Below, piece after piece: positions 7,806 through 14,778 of a stretch of 55,022 bases of DNA. Below the pieces are notes generated by a model. That model was not told the DNA's origin, did no database searches, and saw only the letters and a program-made list of their open reading frames with translations. The stretch comes from Candidatus Zixiibacteriota bacterium. Its GTDB lineage: Bacteria > Zixibacteria > MSB-5A5 > GN15 > FEB-12. The stretch spans positions 1 through 55,022 of the forward strand of contig JAVEYB010000016.1 in NCBI GenBank assembly GCA_034003725.1, written 5' to 3'. Position numbers and translations under genes: made by a program. How positions within the stretch are numbered: the first letter of the stretch is position 1; each line of letters starts with the position of its first letter.

Positions 7806-8606
7806 TTATGTTTCTGGAACGGGCTTGCTCCTGGGCGTCGGGAGCTGTTTTCGGCTGCTGTTTTTCAGGACGGCCCTGAGCGCGGCTGTCAGCTCCGTGT
7901 TCTTGAATGGCTTCGTGAAGTACCCGTCGGCGCCTGCAGCAATCAGATCCGCCGGCTTGTATTTGCCCGCATGTCCCGTGATCAGGATTACGGGTATGTC
8001 GTGGTGCTGCTCCTTGATGGCCACCAGAAGGTCGAGGCCGTTCATAGACGGCATCAGGATATCGGACACCACGGCGTCGACCCGCCGTTCCTCCAGCGCC
8101 GCGAGCGCCTCTTTTCCGTTGGCGGCCGTAACCACGCGAAATCGTTCGAGTCTGAGCAGGGACGCGAGGATGTCGCGAATTACGTCTTCATCGTCCACCA
8201 CGAGGACCATCGGTTTACCGGCAGCCAGGGCCTGCTCAAGTTTGTCCCTGAGGGTACCATCATCGGTCGGCAACTTCAACACAGCGGTGGCAGCCTGATT
8301 CAGGCAGGAAGTGACAGTAGAGACGTCGCAGTCCTCACAGGTCATTATCACGGGGATGCGCTGAAGCCGAGGGTTCAGACGCGTGGCTTTGAGCAACTCC
8401 GGGCCCTGGTCCTGGGGGAGCTGCATATCGGCAAACAGGACGTCAATATCCGGGTCGGTTTCCAGCAGCCGGGCCGCGGCCCGAGCGTTGGGGGCAACGG
8501 CCACCTCACACCCAAGTCGCACCAGGGCGGAGCCGAGTTCCTTCTGACCGTCGGGTTCCCGGTGCACTACGAGGGCCTTGACTTTGCTGTGGAGGTCCTG
8601 GTCCAT
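7806..8606 (-). CDS. Tandem double-receiver response regulator
   Basis: The protein has 266 residues and two receiver domains, with no output domain. The first (residues ~8-125) keeps the phosphoacceptor-type Asp in VLFADMQLPQD, but its acidic pocket is reduced to VVHREPDG, so its phosphorylation is doubtful. The second (~132-250) is canonical: MVLVVDDEDVIRDIL, VVSDILMPSMNGLDLL, ILITGHAG and FTKPFKN. The product is likely cytoplasmic and a phosphorelay intermediate or partner-binding protein. Histidine kinases occur at 19385-23428 but are not adjacent. The paralogous gene follows on the same strand. Confidence 0.9.
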   Translation of the reverse strand: MDQDLHSKVKALVVHREPDGQKELGSALVRLGCEVAVAPNARAAARLLETDPDIDVLFADMQLPQDQGPELLKATRLNPRLQRIPVIMTCEDCDVSTVTSCLNQAATAVLKLPTDDGTLRDKLEQALAAGKPMVLVVDDEDVIRDILASLLRLERFRVVTAANGKEALAALEERRVDAVVSDILMPSMNGLDLLVAIKEQHHDIPVILITGHAGKYKPADLIAAGADGYFTKPFKNTELTAALRAVLKNSSRKQLPTPRSKPVPET

Positions 8607-8763
8607 TGTCGTGATTTTGTGTCGTTATTGTCCGCGACGCTCTGTCTAGACTGATATCGGACTCTGACCCCGATCTATTAACGGTCTGAACCAAGCCCGG
8701 CAGAGGGTGAGCCACGGTTCATCGCCGTAAGCACTTGATTCGATTAAATTTGCGTCAAAGCTA

Positions 8764-8791
8764 TTGACAACCAATACGGCCCGCATATATT
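8764..8791 (+). promoter_or_regulatory. Promoter for the tRNA-Gly/tRNA-Cys unit
   Basis: TTGACA at 8764-8769, a 16-base spacer and TATATT at 8786-8791, inside an AT-rich stretch. It lies about 30 bases before the first tRNA, which fits transcription of both tRNAs as one unit. The rest of the 8607-8822 gap shows nothing I can identify. Confidence 0.7.
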
Positions 8792-8822
8792 ATATCCACC
8801 TGTCGAGGCAGGGGATGGATAA

Positions 8823-8900
<78 letters not shown>

Positions 8901-8907
8901 CTTTTGG

Positions 8908-8979
<72 letters not shown>

Positions 8980-9518
8980 TTTTTGTACACTTGTCGACGA
9001 GCGCTTCTAATCCCCCTCATCCGACCCTCAATCCAACGATGCAAATTGTCTTGACAATATAGGTCATGTTTATCTATGCTCCGGTTTCGCTGCCGGCTTG
9101 CCCGGCAGCCCGAGGCATTGCGCATCTTGCGGCTACCTCGGAAATGCACACCAATGACGAGGCGCAGTCGAGCTTCCTGACTGACGTGACGATCCGAAAG
9201 AGGTCCCATCATTCGAAGAGTATTTCATGCCTTGAACTGGGTTTTCGTGGCCCTGACCGCGGTTGGCGGATTGGTCTTATTGTTCTGGATGATCTCTTCA
9301 TTGGCAAACTGAGGCTGATGCCGCAAACCGCTGTGATCCGGGTGGGTAAAATCTTACGTTCGAGTACGGATTTATCCGTGCAACCTCATGTATTTTTTTC
9401 GGTTACACCACATCAAGACTACATTTGTGCTTGTCGATCCGTATAATCAGTGTATATTGGCGCCATTGCGAAATGACCATGAGGTCCGCGTTATTGTTTA
9501 GCTTGGAGGATTTCTGTT
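8980..9518. other. Intergenic region without a firmly supported gene
   Basis: Two long frames cross this stretch on opposite strands, but neither shows a recognisable domain, good composition or a ribosome binding site. The only protein-like signal is the 33-codon membrane peptide at 9211-9312. Near the right end, TTGTCG at 9431-9436 and TATATT at 9453-9458 with a 16-base spacer may be the ferredoxin promoter. Confidence 0.5.
9211..9312 (+). CDS. Possible small membrane protein with an ATT start (33 aa)
   Basis: The frame reads IRRVFHALNWVFVALTAVGG followed by LVLLFWMISSLAN and stops at TGA. That is a positively charged start and one hydrophobic transmembrane helix, a composition rare by chance. 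No ATG, GTG or TTG precedes the basic segment, but ATT at 9211 has AGAGG eight bases upstream. AUU starts are known, for example in infC. It could equally be a relic of a larger gene. Confidence 0.3.
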   Translation: MRRVFHALNWVFVALTAVGGLVLLFWMISSLAN

Positions 9519-9704
9519 ATGGCTATGAAGATCACCGATGAATGCACCGCGTGCGGCCTGTGCCTGCCGGAATGCCCGACGGAGTCTATCTCTGAGGGCG
9601 ACATCTACGTGATCAATCCGGACACGTGCAACGAGTGCGAGGATCAGGACGACGGACCACACTGCGTTGCCGTCTGCCCGGTCGACTGCATCGAGAAGGC
9701 TTAA
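9519..9704 (+). CDS. Ferredoxin with two [4Fe-4S] clusters
   Basis: The protein has 61 residues, normal for small bacterial ferredoxins of the YfhL type. The first cluster motif is CTACGLCLPECP (Cys-x2-Cys-x2-Cys-x3-Cys-Pro). The second is CNEC followed by eight residues and CVAVCPVDC, so it has the lengthened loop between the second and third Cys. It carries low-potential electrons in the cytoplasm. The partner enzyme is not encoded nearby. GGAGG lies nine bases before the ATG, and a strong terminator follows, so it is a single-gene transcript. Confidence 0.95.
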   Translation: MAMKITDECTACGLCLPECPTESISEGDIYVINPDTCNECEDQDDGPHCVAVCPVDCIEKA

Positions 9705-9727
9705 CCCTGCCGTTTCGCTAAAACACC

Positions 9728-9753
9728 AAAGCCGCCCGCCGGGCGGCTTTTTT
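9728..9753 (+). terminator. Rho-independent terminator of the ferredoxin gene
   Basis: GCCGCCC, a three-base loop and GGGCGGC at 9731-9747, preceded by AAA and followed by six T. On the minus strand the same stem is followed by TTTGGTGTTTT, so it may also stop transcripts from the right. Confidence 0.93.
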
Positions 9754-9862
9754 ATTACCAAGCAAACTGTCAGCGGCACGAGACAATAAAAGAGGGCGCT
9801 CGTCTGGTTGGGTAGAGGGGGCTAGGAAACTACCCAGGGACAGCAGAGAGACACCCTCGTGT
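9728..9862 (-). ncRNA. Candidate small RNA between DUF1573 and ferredoxin genes
   Basis: A promoter on the minus strand (9897-9869) would start RNA near 9862. The first bases form a perfect stem (GAGACAC/GTGTCTC, 9865-9848) with a four-base loop. A second stem (TGGGTAG/CTACCCA, 9836-9809) follows. The stem of the ferredoxin terminator could end it after about 135 bases. No protein frame with a start and ribosome site is visible. It could instead be a leaderless relic. I do not recognise an RNA family. Confidence 0.35.
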
Positions 9863-9868
9863 CTCAGA

Positions 9869-9897
9869 AACGTAGAAGCTGTGACTATATTTGTCAA
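9869..9897 (-). promoter_or_regulatory. Promoter reading leftward into the small-RNA candidate
   Basis: Minus strand TTGACA (9897-9892), a spacer of exactly 17 bases, and TACGTT (9874-9869). It lies after the stop codon of the DUF1573 gene and no protein gene follows for more than 100 bases. Confidence 0.5.
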
Positions 9898-9927
9898 GCG
9901 CTTTTGTCGCGGCCGACCGGAAGCTAA

Positions 9928-10608
9928 TCAATACCGCACGATCTTCACAGGAATTGTCAGATAGACTGAGTCCCCATCCGAGGGAATGATCTGCAGGCGC
10001 AGGTTGCTGTAATAGGTGCCGCCGCGAAGTCCGGGTCGAGGCACAATTTCGGCGGCGACACTTTCGCCCTTGCGCGCGCGCGGGCGGGTGACCTTGACGT
10101 CATAGAGCGTGTCTACCTGACCGGCGAGCGCAATCTCGATTCGATCGAACTTCACGTTCGGGATGACGATCTCCTTCCGCTTGTGGGGGGGCAGAAAGAA
10201 CACCGCGTATGGGTCGGGCTTGATGCCGTTCAGCCATTGCCCGACAACGGAAAGATAGAACAAGTTGATTTTGGGGTGCTTGGGATCCGAGGTGTATACC
10301 GTCAGCTGCTTGTTGTTTGGTCCGAAGAAGTTTGTGGTCGTGAACGAGAGGCGTACGGTGGTCGTATCGCCGGGCTGCAACAGCGAATCGATGGCGAACG
10401 CCTGTGAGCAGTCGCAGTTGACCCGGACGGAGTCGATACTCACGGGATCGGGTCCCGTGTTGTACAACGTGTAGGTGGCAATGACGGTGAAGTCGAGCGC
10501 CACGTGACCGAAGTCGTATGACAGGTCGGTGTACTCGATACCCGCCAGGGACGGGCGGCTGATCGCAAGGGTAACAACGGTCATTCCGACCAGAATCAGG
10601 CGCTTCAC
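9928..10608 (-). CDS. Secreted DUF1573-domain protein
   Basis: The protein has 226 residues, with a signal peptide (MKRLILVGMTVVTLAISRPS, cut after about residue 22). It is followed by an ASPM-SPD-2-Hydin-like immunoglobulin fold of the DUF1573 type. The family hallmarks are the YDFGHV segment, the TYTLYNTGPDPVSI strand and the Cys motif VNCDCSQ. DUF1573 proteins are periplasmic or surface proteins of unknown role. The start codon overlaps the stop of the upstream cysteine synthase gene by four bases, so the two are translationally coupled. Confidence 0.88.
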   Translation of the reverse strand: MKRLILVGMTVVTLAISRPSLAGIEYTDLSYDFGHVALDFTVIATYTLYNTGPDPVSIDSVRVNCDCSQAFAIDSLLQPGDTTTVRLSFTTTNFFGPNNKQLTVYTSDPKHPKINLFYLSVVGQWLNGIKPDPYAVFFLPPHKRKEIVIPNVKFDRIEIALAGQVDTLYDVKVTRPRARKGESVAAEIVPRPGLRGGTYYSNLRLQIIPSDGDSVYLTIPVKIVRY

Positions 10609-11594
10609 GATTCAATTCCTTCGGCTGTCGGTAAATAGCCGTGCTGTTTCATCCACGCGTCATTGTAGCACTTGCTCAGGTATCGAATACCTGCATCCGC
10701 AAAGATACCGACGATAAATGCGTCGGGTGCGACATCCTGCGCGACTCGTTCCATGGCGATCGCGACGGCCCCTGACGACCCGCCGCCGGATATGCCCTCG
10801 GTCCGGGCGATGAGGCGAGCGCGGTTGAAAGACTCCTTATCCGACACCGTGATGACTTCATCGATCGTATCCGTGTGCAGGGCCCGGGTCACGACGTCGG
10901 AGCCGATCCCTTCGACCTTATACGTGTACCCCTCAGTGACCTTTTTCGACTTGATATATTCAGTGAATATCGATCCTTCCGGGTCTACGGCGATGCAGCG
11001 GATTTTGGGGTTGTGTTCCTTCAAGAACCTTGCGGCCCCGGAGAAAGTCCCACCCGTGCCGATGCCGGCGACGAAGTGCGTAACCAGACCGTCGGTATCT
11101 TCCCAAATCTCGGGTCCGGTCGAGACGTAGTGCGATTCGACATTGTCCTGGCTGTTATACTGGTCCAAATCAAAATAGCCGTTCTCCTTCGCCAGTCGCC
11201 GTGCGACCATGTAACAGCCGTTGGGGTCGTCGTGTGATGCTTCGGTCGGCGTGACAATCACTTCGGCGCCATACGAACGGATCAGGTCGACTTTTTCCTG
11301 GCTTGTTTTCTCCGGCGTGACCAGGATGGCCTTCAATCCGAACAGTGAAGCCGCCATCGCCAGCGCCGAGCCGGTGTTGCCGGACGTATTGTCGATGACT
11401 GTGTCGCCGGGGCCGATTTGGCCGGACCGGATAGCCTTGCGAATGATGTGCATGGTCATCCGGTCCTTTATGGAACCCGTCGGATTAAAGAACTCCAGCT
11501 TGACGTAGGCCTGAACGCCGTTCGGAATGCCGGTGCGCAGCCGAACCATGGGAGTGTTACCCACCAGCTCGCCGATATTATCATGGACTCGCAT
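10605..11594 (-). CDS. Cysteine synthase / cystathionine beta-synthase family enzyme
   Basis: The protein has 329 residues and is a fold-type II PLP enzyme. It makes cysteine from an activated serine and sulfide, or cystathionine from serine and homocysteine. The PLP lysine is K43 in NPTGSIKDRM. The substrate loop is NTSGNTGSALAMAAS, and the phosphate-binding loop is GIGTGGTFSG at about residue 180. The C-terminal GGGSSGAVA supports the family. There is no CBS regulatory domain. The exact reaction cannot be settled from sequence. GAGAGG precedes the ATG, and the DUF1573 gene follows with a 4-base overlap. Confidence 0.93.
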   Translation of the reverse strand: MRVHDNIGELVGNTPMVRLRTGIPNGVQAYVKLEFFNPTGSIKDRMTMHIIRKAIRSGQIGPGDTVIDNTSGNTGSALAMAASLFGLKAILVTPEKTSQEKVDLIRSYGAEVIVTPTEASHDDPNGCYMVARRLAKENGYFDLDQYNSQDNVESHYVSTGPEIWEDTDGLVTHFVAGIGTGGTFSGAARFLKEHNPKIRCIAVDPEGSIFTEYIKSKKVTEGYTYKVEGIGSDVVTRALHTDTIDEVITVSDKESFNRARLIARTEGISGGGSSGAVAIAMERVAQDVAPDAFIVGIFADAGIRYLSKCYNDAWMKQHGYLPTAEGIES

Positions 11595-11679
11595 TGATAC
11601 CTCTCGAATAGGACCACATGTTATACAAATCAGCAGTCCAATTCAATATTTAATTGGGTGGAAATGAGGCTCTTTTAAG

Positions 11680-11709
11680 TTGACAAGCCGGCGTCAGCGG
11701 GTCTTATAT
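11680..11709 (+). promoter_or_regulatory. Promoter for the SPOR lipoprotein gene
   Basis: TTGACA at 11680-11685 and TTATAT at 11704-11709, with an 18-base spacer. It lies in the gap between the divergent cysteine synthase and SPOR genes. Transcription would start about 60 bases before the ATG. Confidence 0.55.
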
Positions 11710-11774
11710 CGAACAAAAGAGTAGACGTACAAAGCGCGCGTCAGCGGGGCCATCCCGGGCGCGTGGGAGGTGTA

Positions 11775-12266
11775 ATGAGACTACTGATGATTCTTGCGGC
11801 CTGCGCCGTTATCGGCCTGGCCACCGGATGCTCCGACGACAAGAAAGAAGAGGCGCAGCGACTTGAGCAGGAGATGCTGGGCGGCGAACAGCAGGCCGAT
11901 ACCGGAGTATCGGGCGACGGTGTACCGGCCACCCGGCCCACCGATACGGCTCCGTCGGCAACAAGCCGCCCGGAGGCGATACCTCAGGAGGAATCCATGC
12001 CGGTTGGATTGCCGAGCCAGCCTGCCGGATCCGGTTATGCCGTTCAGGTTGCCAGTTGCCCCTCTTCCGATTACGCTGAGTCCCTCGTTGACCGTTACAT
12101 GAAGCGGGGTTACCAGCCGTGGGTCGTGACGTACACGGCTCCCGACGGCGGCATATTCTTCCGCGTCCGACTTGGGTGGTACGGCTCGCTGTCGGAAGCC
12201 CAGCAGGTAAAACGGGAATTAGCGGATAGATACTCAGTAGACGCCTGGATCGACCATCGACTGTAA
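11775..12266 (+). CDS. SPOR-domain lipoprotein
   Basis: The protein has 163 residues. A lipoprotein signal (MRLLMILAACAVIGLATGC) places the acylated Cys at residue 19. A charged Glu/Gln-rich and Pro/Thr-rich linker follows, and the C-terminal ~75 residues form a SPOR domain (GYAVQVASCPSSDYAESLVD through FFRVRLGWYGSLSEAQQVKR). SPOR domains bind denuded glycan strands of septal peptidoglycan, so a role at division sites or in cell-wall remodelling is expected. The ATG at 11775 has GGGAGG five bases upstream; a GTG 12 bases earlier is less likely. It is a single-gene unit with its own terminator. Confidence 0.92.
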   Translation: MRLLMILAACAVIGLATGCSDDKKEEAQRLEQEMLGGEQQADTGVSGDGVPATRPTDTAPSATSRPEAIPQEESMPVGLPSQPAGSGYAVQVASCPSSDYAESLVDRYMKRGYQPWVVTYTAPDGGIFFRVRLGWYGSLSEAQQVKRELADRYSVDAWIDHRL

Positions 12267-12336
12267 AATTGCCCCCGATTCGCGACCGAATCGGCCGGTG
12301 CAGACGCAGACGCTGCCGGCAATTCGAAACGAAAAC

Positions 12337-12373
12337 GGCCGGACCGACACGACGTCGGTCCGGCCTTTCTTTT
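12337..12373. terminator. Bidirectional terminator between convergent genes
   Basis: A perfect 12-pair stem (GGCCGGACCGAC with GTCGGTCCGGCC) and a five-base loop, with TTTCTTTT on the plus side and AAAA before the stem for the minus side. It ends the SPOR gene and the S9 peptidase gene. Confidence 0.92.
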
Positions 12374-12392
12374 GCCATCAGCGCAAATCGTG

Positions 12393-14321
12393 TTATTCCT
12401 TACGGAGATACGTATTGAAGAATTCTACCTGCTTGCGGTACTCGGCAATGATGTTGACGCGTTTACTTGCGCCATGACCTTCGTCGGGGAAGATCAGCGA
12501 ATCAACCGGCCGTCCAAGTTCCTGCAGCGTGGCGATAATCTGGCGCGCCTCGCCGATCGGTACTCTCGGGTCGTTTACGCCATGTACAACGAGCAGCGGC
12601 GTTTCGATCTGGTCGGCTTTGTTTATCGGTGAGATTTCGCGCAGGAATTCCGGATCCGACAGCGGGCCATATTCCGCCTCGCGGAGCGCCCGGCGGTACG
12701 GAGCGGTGTTCTCAAGGAACGAGACGAAGTTCACGATGCCCACTTCGTTGACGGCCGCCGAAAACAGTTCCGGGTATTCCGTGATCATGCCCATGACCAC
12801 GTACCCGCCATACGATCCGCCCCGGATTCCGATCATCCCCTGCCTTGTATATCCGTTGGAGATCAGCCAGTCGACACCGGCTTTGTAGTCCTTCAGCGAA
12901 TTCTTTCGGTTCTTGTAATTGTCGAGATTCAGAAACGTGCGACCGTAGCCCGATGAGCCCCGAGGGTTGGGAGCGAGGACGCCGTAGCCGTTCAACAGGA
13001 GATACTGCACGTTGCGAATGAAATACGGCTGGAACTGTCCCTCCGGACCGCCGTGTGCGTCGACTATGAACGGAATCGCGGTTCCTTCGACATAGTCGGG
13101 CGGAAGGTACAGGAATGCCGGGATCTCGAGGCTGTCGAAGGTTGTGTACTTGATGAGTGTCGGTTCCCGGAATATCTCGCGGTCGATGCCCGCGTACATG
13201 GAGAAGGTCAGTTGTGTCAGTTCTTCCGTGTGCGGATTCCACTTCCAGACATCGGGCGCGCGGGTCGGTCCGGTGAACGACAGCAGGAGGTTGCCGTTCT
13301 GATCGAAGTAACCGCCGCCGACAATGCCTTCAAGCGGGGGAGAGGGGAGTTCACGCATGGTTTCCACTTCGCGCAGGTGAAGACGAACATACCCGTCTTC
13401 GTTCTGCAAGCCGACCATGTACTTGTAGTCGCGCGAGAAGCCGACCCCCTCGATTTCCCAGTTGGGGTCGAGCCATCCGTCGTTCGCGAATTCAATCTCG
13501 GGCGAACCGAGCTTCATCTTTCCGAGTCGAGAGATCCCCTCAGGATTGCCGTTGCTGACGATCCATATCGTCTTGTTGTCCGGCATGAGGGTCACCGAGC
13601 TGTACATGATGTCTTCGGTGTCTTCGGTTATCTTCTGGTGCTGTCCGGTCGTCAGGTCCAGCAGATAAAGGTCGTTGTTAACGTTGGACGTGAAGTTTCC
13701 GATGATCAGTTTCTGACCGTCCTGGGACAGGTCCATGATGGCGTTGTAACCGGTAACACCGCCGGTCGTATCACCGAAGATCTTCTCCGCCTGTCCGTTG
13801 GTGATGTCCATGCGGTAGATGAAGAAATCGCGGCCGTTTTCTTCGTTGGACCGATAGAAGATGGACTTGTCGTCCTTGGCCCAGACCACCGATCCGAACT
13901 GGACCTTATCGTAATTCGTCAGCGGCACTACCCGTCCTGTCTGTGTGTCCATGAGATACAGCTGCGACTGTTCCGAACCGCCGACCGAAGCGCCGACTAT
14001 CGCGAAGTCGCCGCCGTAACTCAGGGTGAAGAAGTCAGTGCCGTCTTCGAACGCCGTCAGCTGATAAGGCCATCCTTCATCGGTGAGGCGATAATACTGG
14101 TGGGCGCCGGACATCGATGACCCGAAGAACACCTGCTCTCCGTCCCAGGAAAAGCCGGCCGGCGAACACGCGCCGATCTGCATGAATGTCGCGATGTCGG
14201 GAACGTACGTTCCGTTGGCCAGCAGCGACTCTTTCTTCATGGTTGTCTGAGAGGTTACGCCCGCTGCGACTAGGGCGACGATCAGAAGGGTGCTCAGGCC
14301 GCGTTTGGTTACTCGTTTCAC
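12393..14321 (-). CDS. Secreted S9 family prolyl oligopeptidase-type peptidase
   Basis: The protein has 642 residues. The start is taken as GTG at 14321 because AAGGAGG lies five bases before it; the ATG at 14339 lies upstream of that site. A signal peptide follows (KRVTKRGLSTLLIVALVAAG). The middle is a beta-propeller of WD-like repeats (TFSYMD- and DDKSIFYRSNEE-type blades). The C-terminal alpha/beta hydrolase has the nucleophile Ser at about residue 503 in RGGSYGGYVVMG, then Asp in HGVNDPRVPI and His in FPDEGHGAS. It cleaves short peptides or acts as a dipeptidyl/acylaminoacyl peptidase, probably in the periplasm. Confidence 0.93.
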   Translation of the reverse strand: MKRVTKRGLSTLLIVALVAAGVTSQTTMKKESLLANGTYVPDIATFMQIGACSPAGFSWDGEQVFFGSSMSGAHQYYRLTDEGWPYQLTAFEDGTDFFTLSYGGDFAIVGASVGGSEQSQLYLMDTQTGRVVPLTNYDKVQFGSVVWAKDDKSIFYRSNEENGRDFFIYRMDITNGQAEKIFGDTTGGVTGYNAIMDLSQDGQKLIIGNFTSNVNNDLYLLDLTTGQHQKITEDTEDIMYSSVTLMPDNKTIWIVSNGNPEGISRLGKMKLGSPEIEFANDGWLDPNWEIEGVGFSRDYKYMVGLQNEDGYVRLHLREVETMRELPSPPLEGIVGGGYFDQNGNLLLSFTGPTRAPDVWKWNPHTEELTQLTFSMYAGIDREIFREPTLIKYTTFDSLEIPAFLYLPPDYVEGTAIPFIVDAHGGPEGQFQPYFIRNVQYLLLNGYGVLAPNPRGSSGYGRTFLNLDNYKNRKNSLKDYKAGVDWLISNGYTRQGMIGIRGGSYGGYVVMGMITEYPELFSAAVNEVGIVNFVSFLENTAPYRRALREAEYGPLSDPEFLREISPINKADQIETPLLVVHGVNDPRVPIGEARQIIATLQELGRPVDSLIFPDEGHGASKRVNIIAEYRKQVEFFNTYLRKE

Positions 14322-14418
14322 TCGCTCCTCCTTACGCATGAATTATCTCTTCGTATCGTACGTACATGCCGGCGGTATAGTTGCCGAGTATGATACGCCG
14401 TCCCGCGCGAGAGGGCAA

Positions 14419-14448
14419 TAAAAACCGGGCCGGATGTCTCCGGCCCGG
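14419..14448 (-). terminator. Terminator after the two-CW gene
   Basis: On the minus strand, CCGGGCCGGA, a four-base loop and TCCGGCCCGG are followed by TTTTTAT. The stem is ten pairs without mismatch. It ends the unit formed by the 14779 and 14480 genes. Confidence 0.9.
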
Positions 14449-14479
14449 AAGACTGTGGGGAGTGGAGGATGGAGTTGAA

Positions 14480-14773
14480 TCAGCCTTCCACGGGCGTCAG
14501 CGGTGCGTGCGGCTGTCCCGCTTCTTCGTGAGCGACCCGGCGATAGAAGGTGCACTGATGGCAGTCGCTCATCCGTTCGTCGGCAGGAAACGCGGAGCCG
14601 GTGACCGGGCAACGGCGAATCATCCAGCAGACTCGTCCGCCGGCCTGTCCGTCGTTCAGCCCATCGAACTCCAGCGCCGCCGCCACGGGGCACACACCGA
14701 GCGTTCCGGAGAGAAGCCCGCCGCGCTGGCGACCGCAATCCTTGAACTCCCAGCAATTGAGCTTACGTGACAT
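14480..14773 (-). CDS. Two-CW domain protein (Cys-rich)
   Basis: The protein has 97 residues and nine cysteines. It begins MSRKLNCWEFKDCGRQ and contains RVCWMIRRCPVTG, then a CHQC pair. The repeated Cys-Trp arrangement is that of small two-CW proteins often found beside signalling or regulatory genes. The function is unknown, and metal or iron-sulfur binding is likely from the Cys spacing. It begins five bases after the stop of the large TPR/PEGA gene and is almost certainly in its operon. Confidence 0.8.
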   Translation of the reverse strand: MSRKLNCWEFKDCGRQRGGLLSGTLGVCPVAAALEFDGLNDGQAGGRVCWMIRRCPVTGSAFPADERMSDCHQCTFYRRVAHEEAGQPHAPLTPVEG

Positions 14774-14778
14774 GTCAG

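Noticed and set aside
9066-9446. A 126-codon plus-strand frame between tRNA-Cys and ferredoxin
   Set aside because: No ribosome site, no domain and a composition unlike neighbouring genes; the only convincing protein-like piece here is in another frame (9211-9312).
14343-14756. Second frame over the two-CW gene
   Set aside because: It is a frame-shifted shadow of 14480-14773 and crosses the terminator at 14419-14448.
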